Positions 1-7,255 of a stretch of DNA of 27,776 nt are shown here, piece after piece. Under the pieces are notes generated by a model. It had not been told where the DNA came from and did no database searches. It was given only the letters and a program-made list of their open reading frames with translations. Each line of letters begins with the position of its first letter. The stretch's first letter is position 1. Location of the stretch: positions 492,969-520,744 of the forward strand of contig BJOX01000191.1 in NCBI GenBank assembly GCA_009731375.1, written 5' to 3'. This stretch comes from Paulinella micropora. Its lineage: Eukaryota; Cercozoa; Imbricatea; Euglyphida. A program made the translations under genes and the position numbers.

Positions 1-199
1 TCCGTCTTGTCTTTGGCCGATTTAGATATTTCATAAAAAGTTTAACAATTTGAAGTGTGCTCATATCATTTGTCTTTTTACCGAAATTAAGATAATATTT
101 TTTACCCTTCTGGATAATATACGGCTTACCGCTCTTATTCCTATAAACCCGCGGGGGTCTTAATTTCTGTTTCTTTGTTTTTTTGGTTTTAGCAACCAT
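1..199 (-). CDS. Partial basic hypothetical protein of the viral element
   Basis: A leftward reading frame opens with ATG at 197-199 and is still open at the window edge, giving 66 residues with the C terminus missing. The N terminus is very basic (MVAKTKKTKKQKLRPPRVYR), followed by a Gly/Lys/Tyr-rich stretch (SGKPYIIQKGKKYY). It lies 55 bp after the stop of the next leftward gene, the usual tight packing here. I do not recognise a family. The Lys/Arg-rich start would suit a DNA-binding or virion core protein, but that is inference. Confidence 0.5.
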   Translation of the reverse strand, partial: MVAKTKKTKKQKLRPPRVYRNKSGKPYIIQKGKKYYLNFGKKTNDMSTLQIVKLFMKYLNRPKTRR

Positions 200-254
200 C
201 GTATATTTTAAACAAAAAATATTTCCGCATAATTTCTAAACAAAATATCTTCAT

Positions 255-581
255 TTAGAATTTGAGTGCTCCACGTCCTCTCTGCTTACCATACCCCAGT
301 CTTGATGCTACAGCACCAACACTACCTGCGTAAGGCACCCCGACACTACTTAATGCTCCCGCAGTCCTTGAGATTAACTTATTACCGCGAAGAAATTTAT
401 CAACGGCAAAGACCGTTTTCCCAACTTTTTGCCAGTTGATTTTACCACCTGCTTGTCCCTTGCCTCCTTGCTTCTTCTTGCGACCAGTCTTCTTTTTGCC
501 TCCAGCCATGTTTGTGCTTGAGTTAATACTTCGTTTGCCAATTGTTGGAATGACTTCAACACAAGTTGTTTTAACTACCAT
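255..581 (-). CDS. Small Gly/Lys-rich basic protein, possible virion core component
   Basis: This 108-residue leftward ORF is rich in Lys and Gly. A second possible start at 507-509 (residue 25, MAGGKKKTGRKKK) gives an 84-residue protein that begins directly with the basic tract; I find that start as likely as the first because residues 1-24 have a different composition. After the basic tract comes a moderately hydrophobic segment (residues 50-95, with KVGKTVFAVDKFLRG) and the tail ends GYGKQRGRGALKF. Small basic proteins of this kind are common in adenovirus-like and PLV genomes as DNA-condensing or capsid-associated factors, but I cannot assign a named family. A compound hairpin lies just upstream of it (625-742). 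Confidence 0.55.
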   Translation of the reverse strand: MVVKTTCVEVIPTIGKRSINSSTNMAGGKKKTGRKKKQGGKGQAGGKINWQKVGKTVFAVDKFLRGNKLISRTAGALSSVGVPYAGSVGAVASRLGYGKQRGRGALKF

Positions 582-624
582 AAAAGATAGTGAAATATAT
601 AATACAGAAAAAAAAATATTTATT

Positions 625-742
625 TGATATTTGTTTCAGACTACGTCTTCAACAAACATCGTTTTTTTTTTGCTTTAATGGTTTCCGATGTTTGACAATA
701 AACGAGAGTGCGAATAGCACGAAGTGAAATTGTCAAATATCA
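625..742. promoter_or_regulatory. Compound double hairpin between ATPase gene and 108-aa gene
   Basis: Two facing stem-loops are separated by a T-rich spacer. Stem 1 pairs GATATTTGTT (626-635) with AACAAACATC (651-660) and encloses an inner AGAC-TAC-GTCT. Stem 2 pairs GATGTTTGACAAT (687-699) with ATTGTCAAATATC (729-741) and encloses inner GTGC-GAATA-GCAC. The outermost bases are GATATTT and the innermost CATCG/CGATG, so the whole element is roughly its own reverse complement. The stop codon of the ATPase gene (733-735) lies inside the arm of stem 2. Probably a transcript 3'-end or processing signal; the function is inferred from position and structure. Confidence 0.7.
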
Positions 743-1554
743 TTTAAATCTTTGTGAAAAATTTTTCTTAACTCATCATCAACACTTGAAACATAAAGAA
801 AATTAAATCTCTCCTTTGTTGCTTCGTGATACTTTTGAAGAAAGTAATCAAAGTCAAAAGATAAGTCTAAGTGTTTATACACGAGTTCCATTTTGTCCTG
901 AGATTGCCCCGGAAAGATTAATAGATAATCTAACTGCTTAATAGCTTCTGGCCGTAGGTCGTTTAAATACTGGCTTGACATAATCACCTTTGATTTATAG
1001 TGTCTGTTCTTTTTTAACAAATCACTTACGGACTTGTCTCTTAATCCACTCCCTAAATCATCCAAAACAAAAACAACCTCTGGTGAAATATACTTGCTGG
1101 GTCTTTCTTTTTGTTCTGTAGTTTTCTTTCTTTCTTCTTTTCCAAAGTAAAGAAATTGTGGCTTCTCTATTTCTTCTTTGTCCTGTTTTACTTCTCCTTC
1201 GTGTTGCTCGTCCTGTCTGTTCAGTTTGTCTAACTCATAATCAATGACATTTACACCATCTGATTTAAGAAAGGTATATATTGCCATCGGGTTGCCTCTG
1301 TTCTTAAAGTGCTTAACCATTGCTTTATAAATGTAGTCCTTGTGAATTGTTGAAGCAATAATGACAATACGGGTTTTTCTGTCCGTCGTCCTTTTCAGTA
1401 TTTCAAAGAGTGCTGTTGTTTTCCCGCTCTTCTTACGGGCAAGTAGAAATATGTTGGCATACGGCTCATTAAATAATTTATAACCTTTTGCTTTTTTATC
1501 TCCGTTTCCATCCTGCTTCACAGGTTTCACCTTGACATTATTGATTTTTTCCAT
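733..1554 (-). CDS. A32-like FtsK/HerA-type genome packaging ATPase
   Basis: The 273-residue product is the DNA-packaging ATPase that would pump the viral genome into the capsid. A Walker A-like loop is at residues 39-46 (ARKKSGKT, with Ala in place of the first Gly), followed by TALFEIL. A Walker B strand is at 160-167 (VVFVLDDL), and a sensor-like SSQ at 193-195 lies in KVIMSSQYLND. The region 105-155 is a charged, Lys/Glu-rich insertion. Length and motif order match A32-type ATPases of Mavericks, PLVs, virophages and nucleocytoplasmic large DNA viruses. The start is set by the hairpin whose outer arm ends two bases before the ATG. It is one of the few long genes here without a frame break. 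Confidence 0.88.
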   Translation of the reverse strand: MEKINNVKVKPVKQDGNGDKKAKGYKLFNEPYANIFLLARKKSGKTTALFEILKRTTDRKTRIVIIASTIHKDYIYKAMVKHFKNRGNPMAIYTFLKSDGVNVIDYELDKLNRQDEQHEGEVKQDKEEIEKPQFLYFGKEERKKTTEQKERPSKYISPEVVFVLDDLGSGLRDKSVSDLLKKNRHYKSKVIMSSQYLNDLRPEAIKQLDYLLIFPGQSQDKMELVYKHLDLSFDFDYFLQKYHEATKERFNFLYVSSVDDELRKIFHKDLNDI

Positions 1555-1555
1555 T

Positions 1556-1701
1556 GATAGTTTAGAATTGCGATTCGTGCTGTCGCACTCTCTCTTATTC
1601 TAAACCATCGTTTTTTCTTTATGGTTTAAAATAAATCGGTGTTCGATGTTTATCAACAAACGGGAGTTGCGGTAGCAACGAGAGTGTAATTGATAAATAT
1701 C
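1556..1701. promoter_or_regulatory. Compound double hairpin between 132-aa gene and ATPase gene
   Basis: Same architecture as the element at 625-742. Stem 1 pairs GATAGTTTAGAAT (1556-1568) with ATTCTAAACCATC (1597-1609) around inner GTGC-TGTC-GCAC. Stem 2 pairs GATGTTTATCAA (1645-1656) with TTGATAAATATC (1690-1701) around inner GTTGC-GGTA-GCAAC. The longer GTTGC/GCAAC inner stem keeps its pairing despite sequence change. The ATPase start codon (1552-1554) follows stem 1 by one base, and the stop of the 132-aa gene (1705-1707) precedes stem 2 by three bases on the minus strand. Confidence 0.7.
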
Positions 1702-1704
1702 ATT

Positions 1705-2103
1705 CTAAGCAAGAAATTCCAAGCACACAACAATTCGGCCCGCTAAATTTCCTGTATCAATATTTCCGCTGTCAGTTTCAAGGACTTTAAATGTATATTG
1801 TCCGTCTGTCCATCCTACAACACCCAAATTATAACCGAGATTTGAAATGTTTGCTGTGGTGCTGTCCGCAAATGTTCCAATAATTCCAATTCTATCCATG
1901 TGAAGAATTCTGGTTTTGGTTTCGGTCTGGTCGTTCATATAGTGGATAAACTTAACATTCATTTTGGTGGGTGTGAATGACATTTGGATATTTTTATTAA
2001 ATGTTTTGCTTCCTCCAGCAAAATCATTGCTCAGAAAAATAATCTTTTGGTATTTATAGTCAGTCATGGTTATATTACTACTCATAAACTTTTTAATAAT
2101 CAA
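1705..2103 (-). CDS. Beta-rich hypothetical viral protein, start uncertain
   Basis: The ORF has 132 residues with alternating hydrophobic and polar stretches, Thr/Asn/Gly-rich turns and a C terminus GRIVVCLEFLA. This suggests a mostly beta fold, as in small structural or receptor-binding proteins. I recognise no family. Internal Met codons at residues 7 (MSSNIT) and 13 are alternative starts. Upstream lies an AT-rich 106-bp stretch and then a 10-N gap (2210-2219), right beside an ATG (2220-2222) that follows a hairpin as starts do elsewhere, so the gene may begin in or before the gap. The gene sits between the ATPase and a membrane protein, in the structural half of the element. Confidence 0.5.
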   Translation of the reverse strand: MIIKKFMSSNITMTDYKYQKIIFLSNDFAGGSKTFNKNIQMSFTPTKMNVKFIHYMNDQTETKTRILHMDRIGIIGTFADSTTANISNLGYNLGVVGWTDGQYTFKVLETDSGNIDTGNLAGRIVVCLEFLA

Positions 2104-2228
2104 AATATTTTCGCGGACTGCCTGCGACTTTTACTCACGGATAAGTGAAAAAAAGAATATAAGTTGTGTTTATTGTATTCAAAAAGGTATAGATACTAAA
2201 TTTAAATGTNNNNNNNNNNCATTTCTTT

Positions 2229-2343
2229 GATATTTGAGAATTGCGCTTCGTGCTACGCACTCTCGCTTATTCTCAAACATCGTTTTTATACTTTCATGGT
2301 GGACGATGTTTTACGAAGGCACGAAGTGCATGAGTAAAATATC
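2229..2343. promoter_or_regulatory. Compound double hairpin between 113-aa and 132-aa genes
   Basis: Stem 1 pairs GATATTTGAGAAT (2229-2241) with ATTCTCAAACATC (2269-2281) around inner GTGC-TAC-GCAC. Stem 2 pairs GATGTTTTAC (2305-2314) with GTAAAATATC (2334-2343) around inner GCAC-GAA-GTGC. The stop codon of the 113-aa gene (2342-2344) overlaps the arm of stem 2. Stem 1 has the clearest form of the shared loop text CGAGAGTGCGTAGCACGAAG (minus strand). Confidence 0.72.
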
Positions 2344-2683
2344 ATTTCTTTGAAGAATGTGATGGAAGGCAAATGCCAATCAATAGTGTTAGGATTCCGA
2401 CATAAGTATTAGCAACCTCACAAGGTAAGTTCTTTTCAGATAACCTCACGATACAAAGGGCTATAATGGCAATGATGATACCCATTTGAAATAAGTATTT
2501 AATAAGTCGGCTGTCAGTCGGTCTGTTTTTTATACAACAACAATTCCAGTTATCTTCCAATTCGTGCTCTACTTTTTTTTCCTCATTCTTCAATGAAATG
2601 TCTAAAACTCTATTTTTCAACTCTGGTGTTAGTTCGCCGTCTATTTCAATGACTGGCGGTGGGGGGTGTAATCTAGGGGGCAT
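2342..2683 (-). CDS. Small two-pass membrane protein
   Basis: The 113-residue protein starts with a Pro-rich segment (MPPRLHPPPP). A charged region and a CCC cluster (48-50) follow, then two hydrophobic helices at about residues 63-81 (around FQMGIIIAIIALCIVRL) and 91-107 (around TYVGILTLLIGICLP), and a short tail SHSSKK. Both ends would face the same side of the membrane. Small membrane proteins with a short hydrophobic C-terminal anchor are frequent in PLV genomes, with unknown role (entry or lysis are guesses). The start codon lies at the foot of the single hairpin 2683-2723. The gene is co-directional with the fibre upstream. Confidence 0.6.
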   Translation of the reverse strand: MPPRLHPPPPVIEIDGELTPELKNRVLDISLKNEEKKVEHELEDNWNCCCIKNRPTDSRLIKYLFQMGIIIAIIALCIVRLSEKNLPCEVANTYVGILTLLIGICLPSHSSKK

Positions 2684-2723
2684 TTTAGAATTGCGCTTCG
2701 TTTCACTCTCGCTTATTCTAAAA
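2683..2723. promoter_or_regulatory. Single hairpin between fibre and 113-aa gene
   Basis: TTTTAGAAT (2683-2691) pairs with ATTCTAAAA (2715-2723), with loop text closely related to the other elements (minus strand AGCGAGAGTGAAACGAAGCG). It fills the 43-bp space between the fibre stop (2727-2729) and the next ATG (2681-2683), whose first base is part of the stem. It looks like a half-copy of the double element, containing only the stem next to the start codon. The inner GTGC/GCAC stem is degenerate here. Confidence 0.62.
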
Positions 2724-2726
2724 ATA

Positions 2727-4115
2727 TTAAGGAAATACGACTGCTCGGATTTCGGCTAGTTGATTTGCTTGGTCTTGTAGTATATTCATAAGATTTTTAT
2801 TTTCTTTTTCTAAATTAACTACCTTTTCTGATAATTGTTGAACCGCTTTAATTAACGGGGCAATAAACTCTGAATAACCTATACCATAACCGACATCGCC
2901 ACTATCAACACATTTAACATCTTCTGGATTAACACTCACACCTTTCAATTCGTATTCTTTTCTTTGCTTTGGACACGGAACCATAATTGTTTCTTTGATA
3001 AAACCGCCAAAATCTAGCATATCCATTTCTGTTAGTATTTCTTCTAATTCCTGTGCTATTAAGCCAGTCCTACATTTCTTTTTGTCATCAATCATACGAT
3101 AGCAGACTGGATTTAACTTATTAATAAAATCTAAGCCTAAGCATTCCTTTATATCTTCTTTTTTTCTCCTGTCTGAATATTGAATTGGATTAGACAATAC
3201 CCATAATTGTCCATCGCTCGCTCTTAATGACATTAAAGCAGTATTTGAATTATTCTCCCATATGAACCCACTCGTTGAAGAACCATTCACTCTAAATCTA
3301 ATAGCATAAGAAGTTAATCCTCCACCTCCTCCTGCTGGTGCTGTTCCTCCACTTAATGATTTATTATTCCCAGACTGAGACATATAAATCCCCCAGTTTG
3401 AATCAGTAGCATCCCATACAAATATTCCTCTCGCATTCGTCCCGTCTGTTTGTCCTTGAATTGCTATTTTTGCCCCATTAGTTGATGCTAATGCCGATGA
3501 TAGCACCCCAGAATATGTAATTCCCGCATTTGCCGTAATCAATCCTTTTGTCCATAAAGTCCCGTTTGATCCATTCAACGACATCAACAATTGTTCCGCT
3601 GAATTTTCCCATACAAACCCCATCGTAGCATCATTAGCAACCCTAACCCGAAAACTATACGAACTAAAATCATTTCCAGAAACAGCCAAACCATTTGCTA
3701 AACTTCTAGTGTTTAGAGCCCCACCAGATGCTGCATAAATCCCCCAACTTATATTGGTTGTATCCCATAGAAATATACCTTTTGCATTTGTTCCGTCTGT
3801 TATTCCCTGAACTCCTATTTTTGCTCCACTGACATTCGTTGCTGATGTTAGTGTGCCAGTATATGTAATCCCCGCATTTGCTGTTATTAATCCGCTTGCG
3901 GTTGCCGTTGTTGTTGATATACTCGCATTTGCCGTTATTAATCCGCTCGCCGTTAGTGTCGTCGTTGATATCCCAGCAGTTGCCGTTAATGTTGTTCCCG
4001 TTATTGTTCCACCATTTGTTATATTGTTTGAGTTCATATCTAAGGCTCCATAAAACCGCATACCGCCAGCATTGTTAAAACGGACAATGTCGGACGAAGC
4101 ACTTTTATTATCCAA
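2727..4115 (-). CDS. Fibre protein, C-terminal part with S74 intramolecular chaperone
   Basis: This is the distal part of a long trimeric fibre, probably the receptor-binding spike. Residues 75-190 and 191-306 are two copies of a unit of about 115 residues: each begins GLITANAGITY, passes through a WGIY motif and ends near FxWEN...LMSL. The C-terminal 150 residues form an S74-type chaperone domain. It has the YSDRRKK motif at 313-319, then a GLIAQELEEIL helix, and ends in a coiled coil (KVVNLEKENKN). In phage and chlorovirus relatives this domain trimerises the fibre and cleaves itself off. The first Met is probably not the true start: the frame is open upstream and continues the fibre (4,116-4,599). 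Confidence 0.75.
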   Translation of the reverse strand: MDNKSASSDIVRFNNAGGMRFYGALDMNSNNITNGGTITGTTLTATAGISTTTLTASGLITANASISTTTATASGLITANAGITYTGTLTSATNVSGAKIGVQGITDGTNAKGIFLWDTTNISWGIYAASGGALNTRSLANGLAVSGNDFSSYSFRVRVANDATMGFVWENSAEQLLMSLNGSNGTLWTKGLITANAGITYSGVLSSALASTNGAKIAIQGQTDGTNARGIFVWDATDSNWGIYMSQSGNNKSLSGGTAPAGGGGGLTSYAIRFRVNGSSTSGFIWENNSNTALMSLRASDGQLWVLSNPIQYSDRRKKEDIKECLGLDFINKLNPVCYRMIDDKKKCRTGLIAQELEEILTEMDMLDFGGFIKETIMVPCPKQRKEYELKGVSVNPEDVKCVDSGDVGYGIGYSEFIAPLIKAVQQLSEKVVNLEKENKNLMNILQDQANQLAEIRAVVFP

Positions 4116-4599
4116 AAGTTTTGAAATATAAAGTCCCGCCCCTTTTACGTCAGATGCTACATTCGTAAATACATAACCTCGTTGGTTCGCGGTTCCACTT
4201 GTAGCAGTATTTAGAGTAAATAAGAAATATTGATAATCTCCCGATGTCTGTGAAAGAATATATCACCTCCATTTTGGTTTAATATCCTCGCCCCATTATA
4301 TGTGATATTTCCGCCATTAGTGATAGTTTGATTATTAAAATCGGCATTGTTCGTTAAAGTTAGATATTTATCACAGTGCTCGCCCCATTAAATGTTTTGC
4401 TTCCTGTTATGGTTTGGTCTGTTGATAGTTTTACATTTTGCCCGTCCAATGTGTCCGCATACCCTTTTGTCGCTCCGTCCGTTGCTAATGTCGGAGTTCC
4501 AAGGTTGGCTATTTTGCTATTATTACAATCTAACCCCGAAGCATTTACCCAACCGACGATTACCCCATCAATAATGAAACTTATTTTTTTCGCAGAAAT
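4116..4599 (-). pseudogene. Frame-broken middle part of the fibre gene
   Basis: No single frame is open, but minus-strand fibre text continues in pieces. One piece next to 4,590 contains LATDGATKGYADTLDG and a DQTITGSKTF repeat. A second near 4,270-4,370 contains NNQTITNGGNITYNG. A third joins the C-terminal ORF through TATSGTANQRGYVF. The frame changes lie near a T7 run at 4584-4590, near 4,362-4,385 and near 4,245-4,262 (plus-strand positions). Because the protein text stays typical of the fibre on both sides, these are indels in a once continuous gene, or sequencing errors, rather than an intergenic spacer. Confidence 0.65.
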
Positions 4600-5655
4600 T
4601 TAAAAGTTGTAATATGTTGCAGTTTTCATATCCAAACTAGCAATTGACCCGATATTACTGGTAGAATTGAAAACGATAAATGTGCCCTTTGTTGTTGAAT
4701 TGATTGAATTTCCCGTTATTTCAACACCACTGCTATATGTCTTAATTCCTGCTATGGTTTGGTTTCCTGTTAGTTTCACATTTTGCCCGTCTAATGTATC
4801 CACATAACTTTTGTTTGCTCCGTCCGTTGTTGCTGATGGTGTGGCTAAGTTTGTTATTTTGTTGTTATTCAAAGATAGTGTAGTGCCAGTTGCGGTTATA
4901 ATTAAAGTATTACCAGAATATAACTCAACATACGAACCAGTTACTTGTATCGGATACCAAGTCGCTGTTGCTGTTTTTTGTGCTGCAATCATTCCTATTT
5001 TTGTATCAAAGGCTATGCCGATACCATCAAAAGTAGTAGGATTGGATGAACCACTTACTTCTAAAGTTGATGTAAATTTTTTATTCCCTGCTATGGTTTG
5101 GTCTCCTGTTAGTTTAACCACCGAAGTGTCAAGAGTAGAAACATCAACACCATCAACAAGATTAACATTTGTTATGCTTTGACTTTTCATATCAATCCCC
5201 GCACTAGCATTTATTATATTGCTGAATGTTTTGGTTCCTGCTATGGTTTGGTCTCCTGTTAGTTTAACCACAGAACCATCAAGGGCGGAAACATCAATAC
5301 CATCAACATTACCAACATTTGTAATAGCAAAACCACCCATATTTAAACTACCCGTCATAGCCACTGTGCCGTCCTTGGCCAGTTTAGTATCAGTATATGC
5401 TTTTGTTGAAGCATCGCCATCGTTGAATGGAGCTGGAAGTCCGCTGATTGCTGTTGTGCCACTAAAATTTAAAACATTACCAGTCAATGTTATCCCACTC
5501 CCCGTGGTAGAAGCAAGAAGTATGGAAGAACCAACAATAGATAATGGATAGCCTGTTGCTCCACCTGCCTCCGATGAATAAATAGAACCCATATTATTGT
5601 TGTAATTGAAGAATAACTTACCAGTGTTTAATGGATTTGAATCTTTTACGCCCAA
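4600..5655 (-). CDS. Fibre protein, shaft fragment with repeated VKLTGDQTIAG units
   Basis: The 351-residue fragment is part of the fibre shaft. The unit VKLTGDQTIAG-x-K recurs at residues 130-142, 180-192 and, as VKLTGNQTIAG, 293-305. It alternates with phage-type segments such as DGDASTKAYTDTKL (79-92) and TDGANKSYVDTLDG (277-290). Such repeats build the beta-helical, trimeric stems of tail-fibre-like proteins. The first Met is an artefact of the frame change: it overlaps the end of the preceding fragment by 10 bp at an A6/T6 run (5670-5675). The end at 4600 lies beside another homopolymer. Treat it as one gene with its neighbours (2727-6566, about 1,280 codons). Confidence 0.72.
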   Translation of the reverse strand: MGVKDSNPLNTGKLFFNYNNNMGSIYSSEAGGATGYPLSIVGSSILLASTTGSGITLTGNVLNFSGTTAISGLPAPFNDGDASTKAYTDTKLAKDGTVAMTGSLNMGGFAITNVGNVDGIDVSALDGSVVKLTGDQTIAGTKTFSNIINASAGIDMKSQSITNVNLVDGVDVSTLDTSVVKLTGDQTIAGNKKFTSTLEVSGSSNPTTFDGIGIAFDTKIGMIAAQKTATATWYPIQVTGSYVELYSGNTLIITATGTTLSLNNNKITNLATPSATTDGANKSYVDTLDGQNVKLTGNQTIAGIKTYSSGVEITGNSINSTTKGTFIVFNSTSNIGSIASLDMKTATYYNF

Positions 5656-6566
5656 ATAAGTAGTAAATATTTTTTCCCTGTTATGGTTTGGTCTCCCGTT
5701 AGTTTTACCACAGAACTATCAAGAGCCGAAACATCAATACCATCAACATTACCGACATTTGCTATGTTAAAACCTCCCATATTTAAATCCGCTATCATTA
5801 TGGCGAGACCATCTAATCTTACAAAAGGAGAGTTTGTATTGCGCCATTGCCCCGTGCTATAAATGAGTAGTTGGTTATTGGCGGGTGTGCCTGTAATTAA
5901 AACATCGCTGTGTGTATTAATTGAGCCGTCCGCAGACACTTTATCATTATTGTCTTCATGCTCAGATATCCAAGTATCAACATCTTTTGTATTTAGTAAA
6001 TTAACTCCCGTTATGTTCAAATTATCGCCCATACTAATGTTGCCGAATTCATCAACATTTATCGGAAATGTTTTATTGACCCAGTTTATTGAGTTATATG
6101 TTAGATAACTATTCATCGCCACTGGTGCTGTAATGACTACATCTGAAAGTGTATCAATTGAACCGAGGGCTGTATTCTTCCATTTGCCTTCTACATCGTT
6201 GTAAGTTAAGTATTGTCCGCTTGCTTGTGCAAATATGTTTGTGTCTATCAAATTATATAAACTGGTTTGGTGCGGATTGGAAGTATTGCTTCTGTGTTGA
6301 GTTGAGGATTTGACTTCATCATTATCCCTTACTCGTTGCTCTGTGTAGTATAAACGGCTTCCTTCTTTAAGGTCAGTCGTTGATTTTAAAGCGAGCCGTG
6401 TGTCAAAGCGGTCGTCAGTGTAATAAAGATTTATTGGGTCAGCATCTTCTGGCACTCTGTCTGTATTCAGACCGACTATGTTTGTGTTGGTAAGGTCAAG
6501 GTTAAGTATATTTAGACTATCAACAGCCAACTCATTAAGGCCCAGTAATGATTTATATTGGGACAT
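5646..6566 (-). CDS. Fibre protein, N-terminal part
   Basis: The 306-residue fragment carries the true start of the fibre, MSQYKSLLGLNELAVDSLNI, about 65 bp from the divergent gene. Residues 40-90 contain RVPEDADPINLYYTDDRF and LYYTEQRVRDND, the 'YYTD.R' repeats seen in neck regions of algal-virus and phage fibres. Three related segments of the form LSDVVITAP / HSDVLITGT follow. The frame ends shortly after the first DQTITG repeat, in a short unrelated tail caused by the frame change at 5670-5675. This end probably attaches the fibre to the virion, the usual polarity for S74-terminated fibres. Confidence 0.75.
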   Translation of the reverse strand: MSQYKSLLGLNELAVDSLNILNLDLTNTNIVGLNTDRVPEDADPINLYYTDDRFDTRLALKSTTDLKEGSRLYYTEQRVRDNDEVKSSTQHRSNTSNPHQTSLYNLIDTNIFAQASGQYLTYNDVEGKWKNTALGSIDTLSDVVITAPVAMNSYLTYNSINWVNKTFPINVDEFGNISMGDNLNITGVNLLNTKDVDTWISEHEDNNDKVSADGSINTHSDVLITGTPANNQLLIYSTGQWRNTNSPFVRLDGLAIMIADLNMGGFNIANVGNVDGIDVSALDSSVVKLTGDQTITGKKYLLLIWA

Positions 6567-6630
6567 TATATTATTTAATTATTTATTTATTTATTTTAAA
6601 AAATACTAAAATATATTAATCTTAGTATAA
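6567..6630. promoter_or_regulatory. Divergent AT-rich promoter region
   Basis: A 64-bp spacer made almost only of A and T separates the divergent starts of the fibre gene and the acidic-protein gene. It contains repeated TTTATTTA and an AAAATATATTAAT block but no compound hairpin, unlike same-direction junctions. It presumably drives both genes; no defined motif was confirmed. Confidence 0.45.
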
Positions 6631-7107
6631 ATGCAGTCTCCCGAAGCGAGTCGTAAGAATTGGGGTAAGGCCGTGGAAAGTATTAAGAGCAAAAAGCAAC
6701 ATAAGGTTGAAATAGCAAAAGAGAAATTAGCAAAGTGTAGAAAGGCTTATGTAGGCGATGATGAAGAGACGGAGGAAAAGATAAACCGCATGGCTGAAAT
6801 TGGTGTTGCTAATGATATCATTAATGGAAAAGACCAAGATGATACACCAGAAGAAAGCAGTGATAGCGTTGAAGAATGTGATTTTACTGATATCATTGCT
6901 GAAAAGATGGCTAAGATGAAAATAANNNNNNNNNNCAGCGAAGAAGAAGAAAGTGAGAGCGAAGAAAGCGAAGATTATGAAACAACTGGCGTAAAACAGA
7001 GAGGTGGTAAAAAACGAAATGAAAAAATATCAGTTAATGTATATAACAATACACCAAAGAATAAAGAAAAAAGTAAGGAAGCAGAAAAGATTTTTCTAAA
7101 GTTCTAA
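6631..7107 (+). CDS. Charged low-complexity protein with acidic Ser/Glu tract
   Basis: The ORF of about 158 codons starts MQSPEASRKNWGKAVESI and has a Lys-rich helical N-terminal part (residues 1-45). It continues with an acidic middle including an EEEESESEESED tract (near 105-117) and a basic tail with RGGKKRNEK. A 10-N gap at 6926-6935 falls inside it, so length and frame continuity there are not proven. No family is recognised. Mixed acidic/basic disorder suits a scaffold, DNA mimic or regulator, but this is a guess. Its stop is followed at once by a compound hairpin and then the integrase gene. Confidence 0.55.
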   Translation: MQSPEASRKNWGKAVESIKSKKQHKVEIAKEKLAKCRKAYVGDDEETEEKINRMAEIGVANDIINGKDQDDTPEESSDSVEECDFTDIIAEKMAKMKIXXXXSEEEESESEESEDYETTGVKQRGGKKRNEKISVNVYNNTPKNKEKSKEAEKIFLKF

Positions 7108-7108
7108 T

Positions 7109-7252
7109 GATATTTTGTTCTGACTTCGTCATCACAAAACATCGTCTGCGATTAAATAAAAATTAAAATAAAAAACGATGTTTTAGAATATAGATTCAAC
7201 AAGTTGAATCCATAGCAAGAGTGCGTAGCACAAAGCGCAATTCTAAAATATC
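7109..7252. promoter_or_regulatory. Compound double hairpin between acidic-protein and integrase genes
   Basis: This is the only copy between rightward genes. Stem 1 pairs GATATTTTGT (7109-7118) with ACAAAACATC (7134-7143) around inner TGAC-TTC-GTCA. Stem 2 pairs GATGTTTTAGAAT (7177-7189) with ATTCTAAAATATC (7240-7252), and its loop carries GATTCAAC-AAG-TTGAATC plus GTGC-GTA-GCAC. It starts one base after the upstream stop (7105-7107) and ends three bases before the integrase ATG (7256), so the order stop, stem 1, AT spacer, stem 2, start holds on this strand too. Confidence 0.75.
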
Positions 7253-7255
7253 ATC

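Noticed and set aside
5660-5680. Programmed ribosomal frameshift in the fibre gene
   Set aside because: The A-run is not in a standard X-XXY-YYZ phase, and other breaks in the same gene are not slippery, so indels or errors explain it better.
2727-6566. Integrated bacteriophage, because of tail-fibre and S74 similarity
   Set aside because: Polymerase, integrase and ATPase are of eukaryotic Maverick/PLV type, no ribosome-binding sites are seen, and the flanking host gene is eukaryotic.
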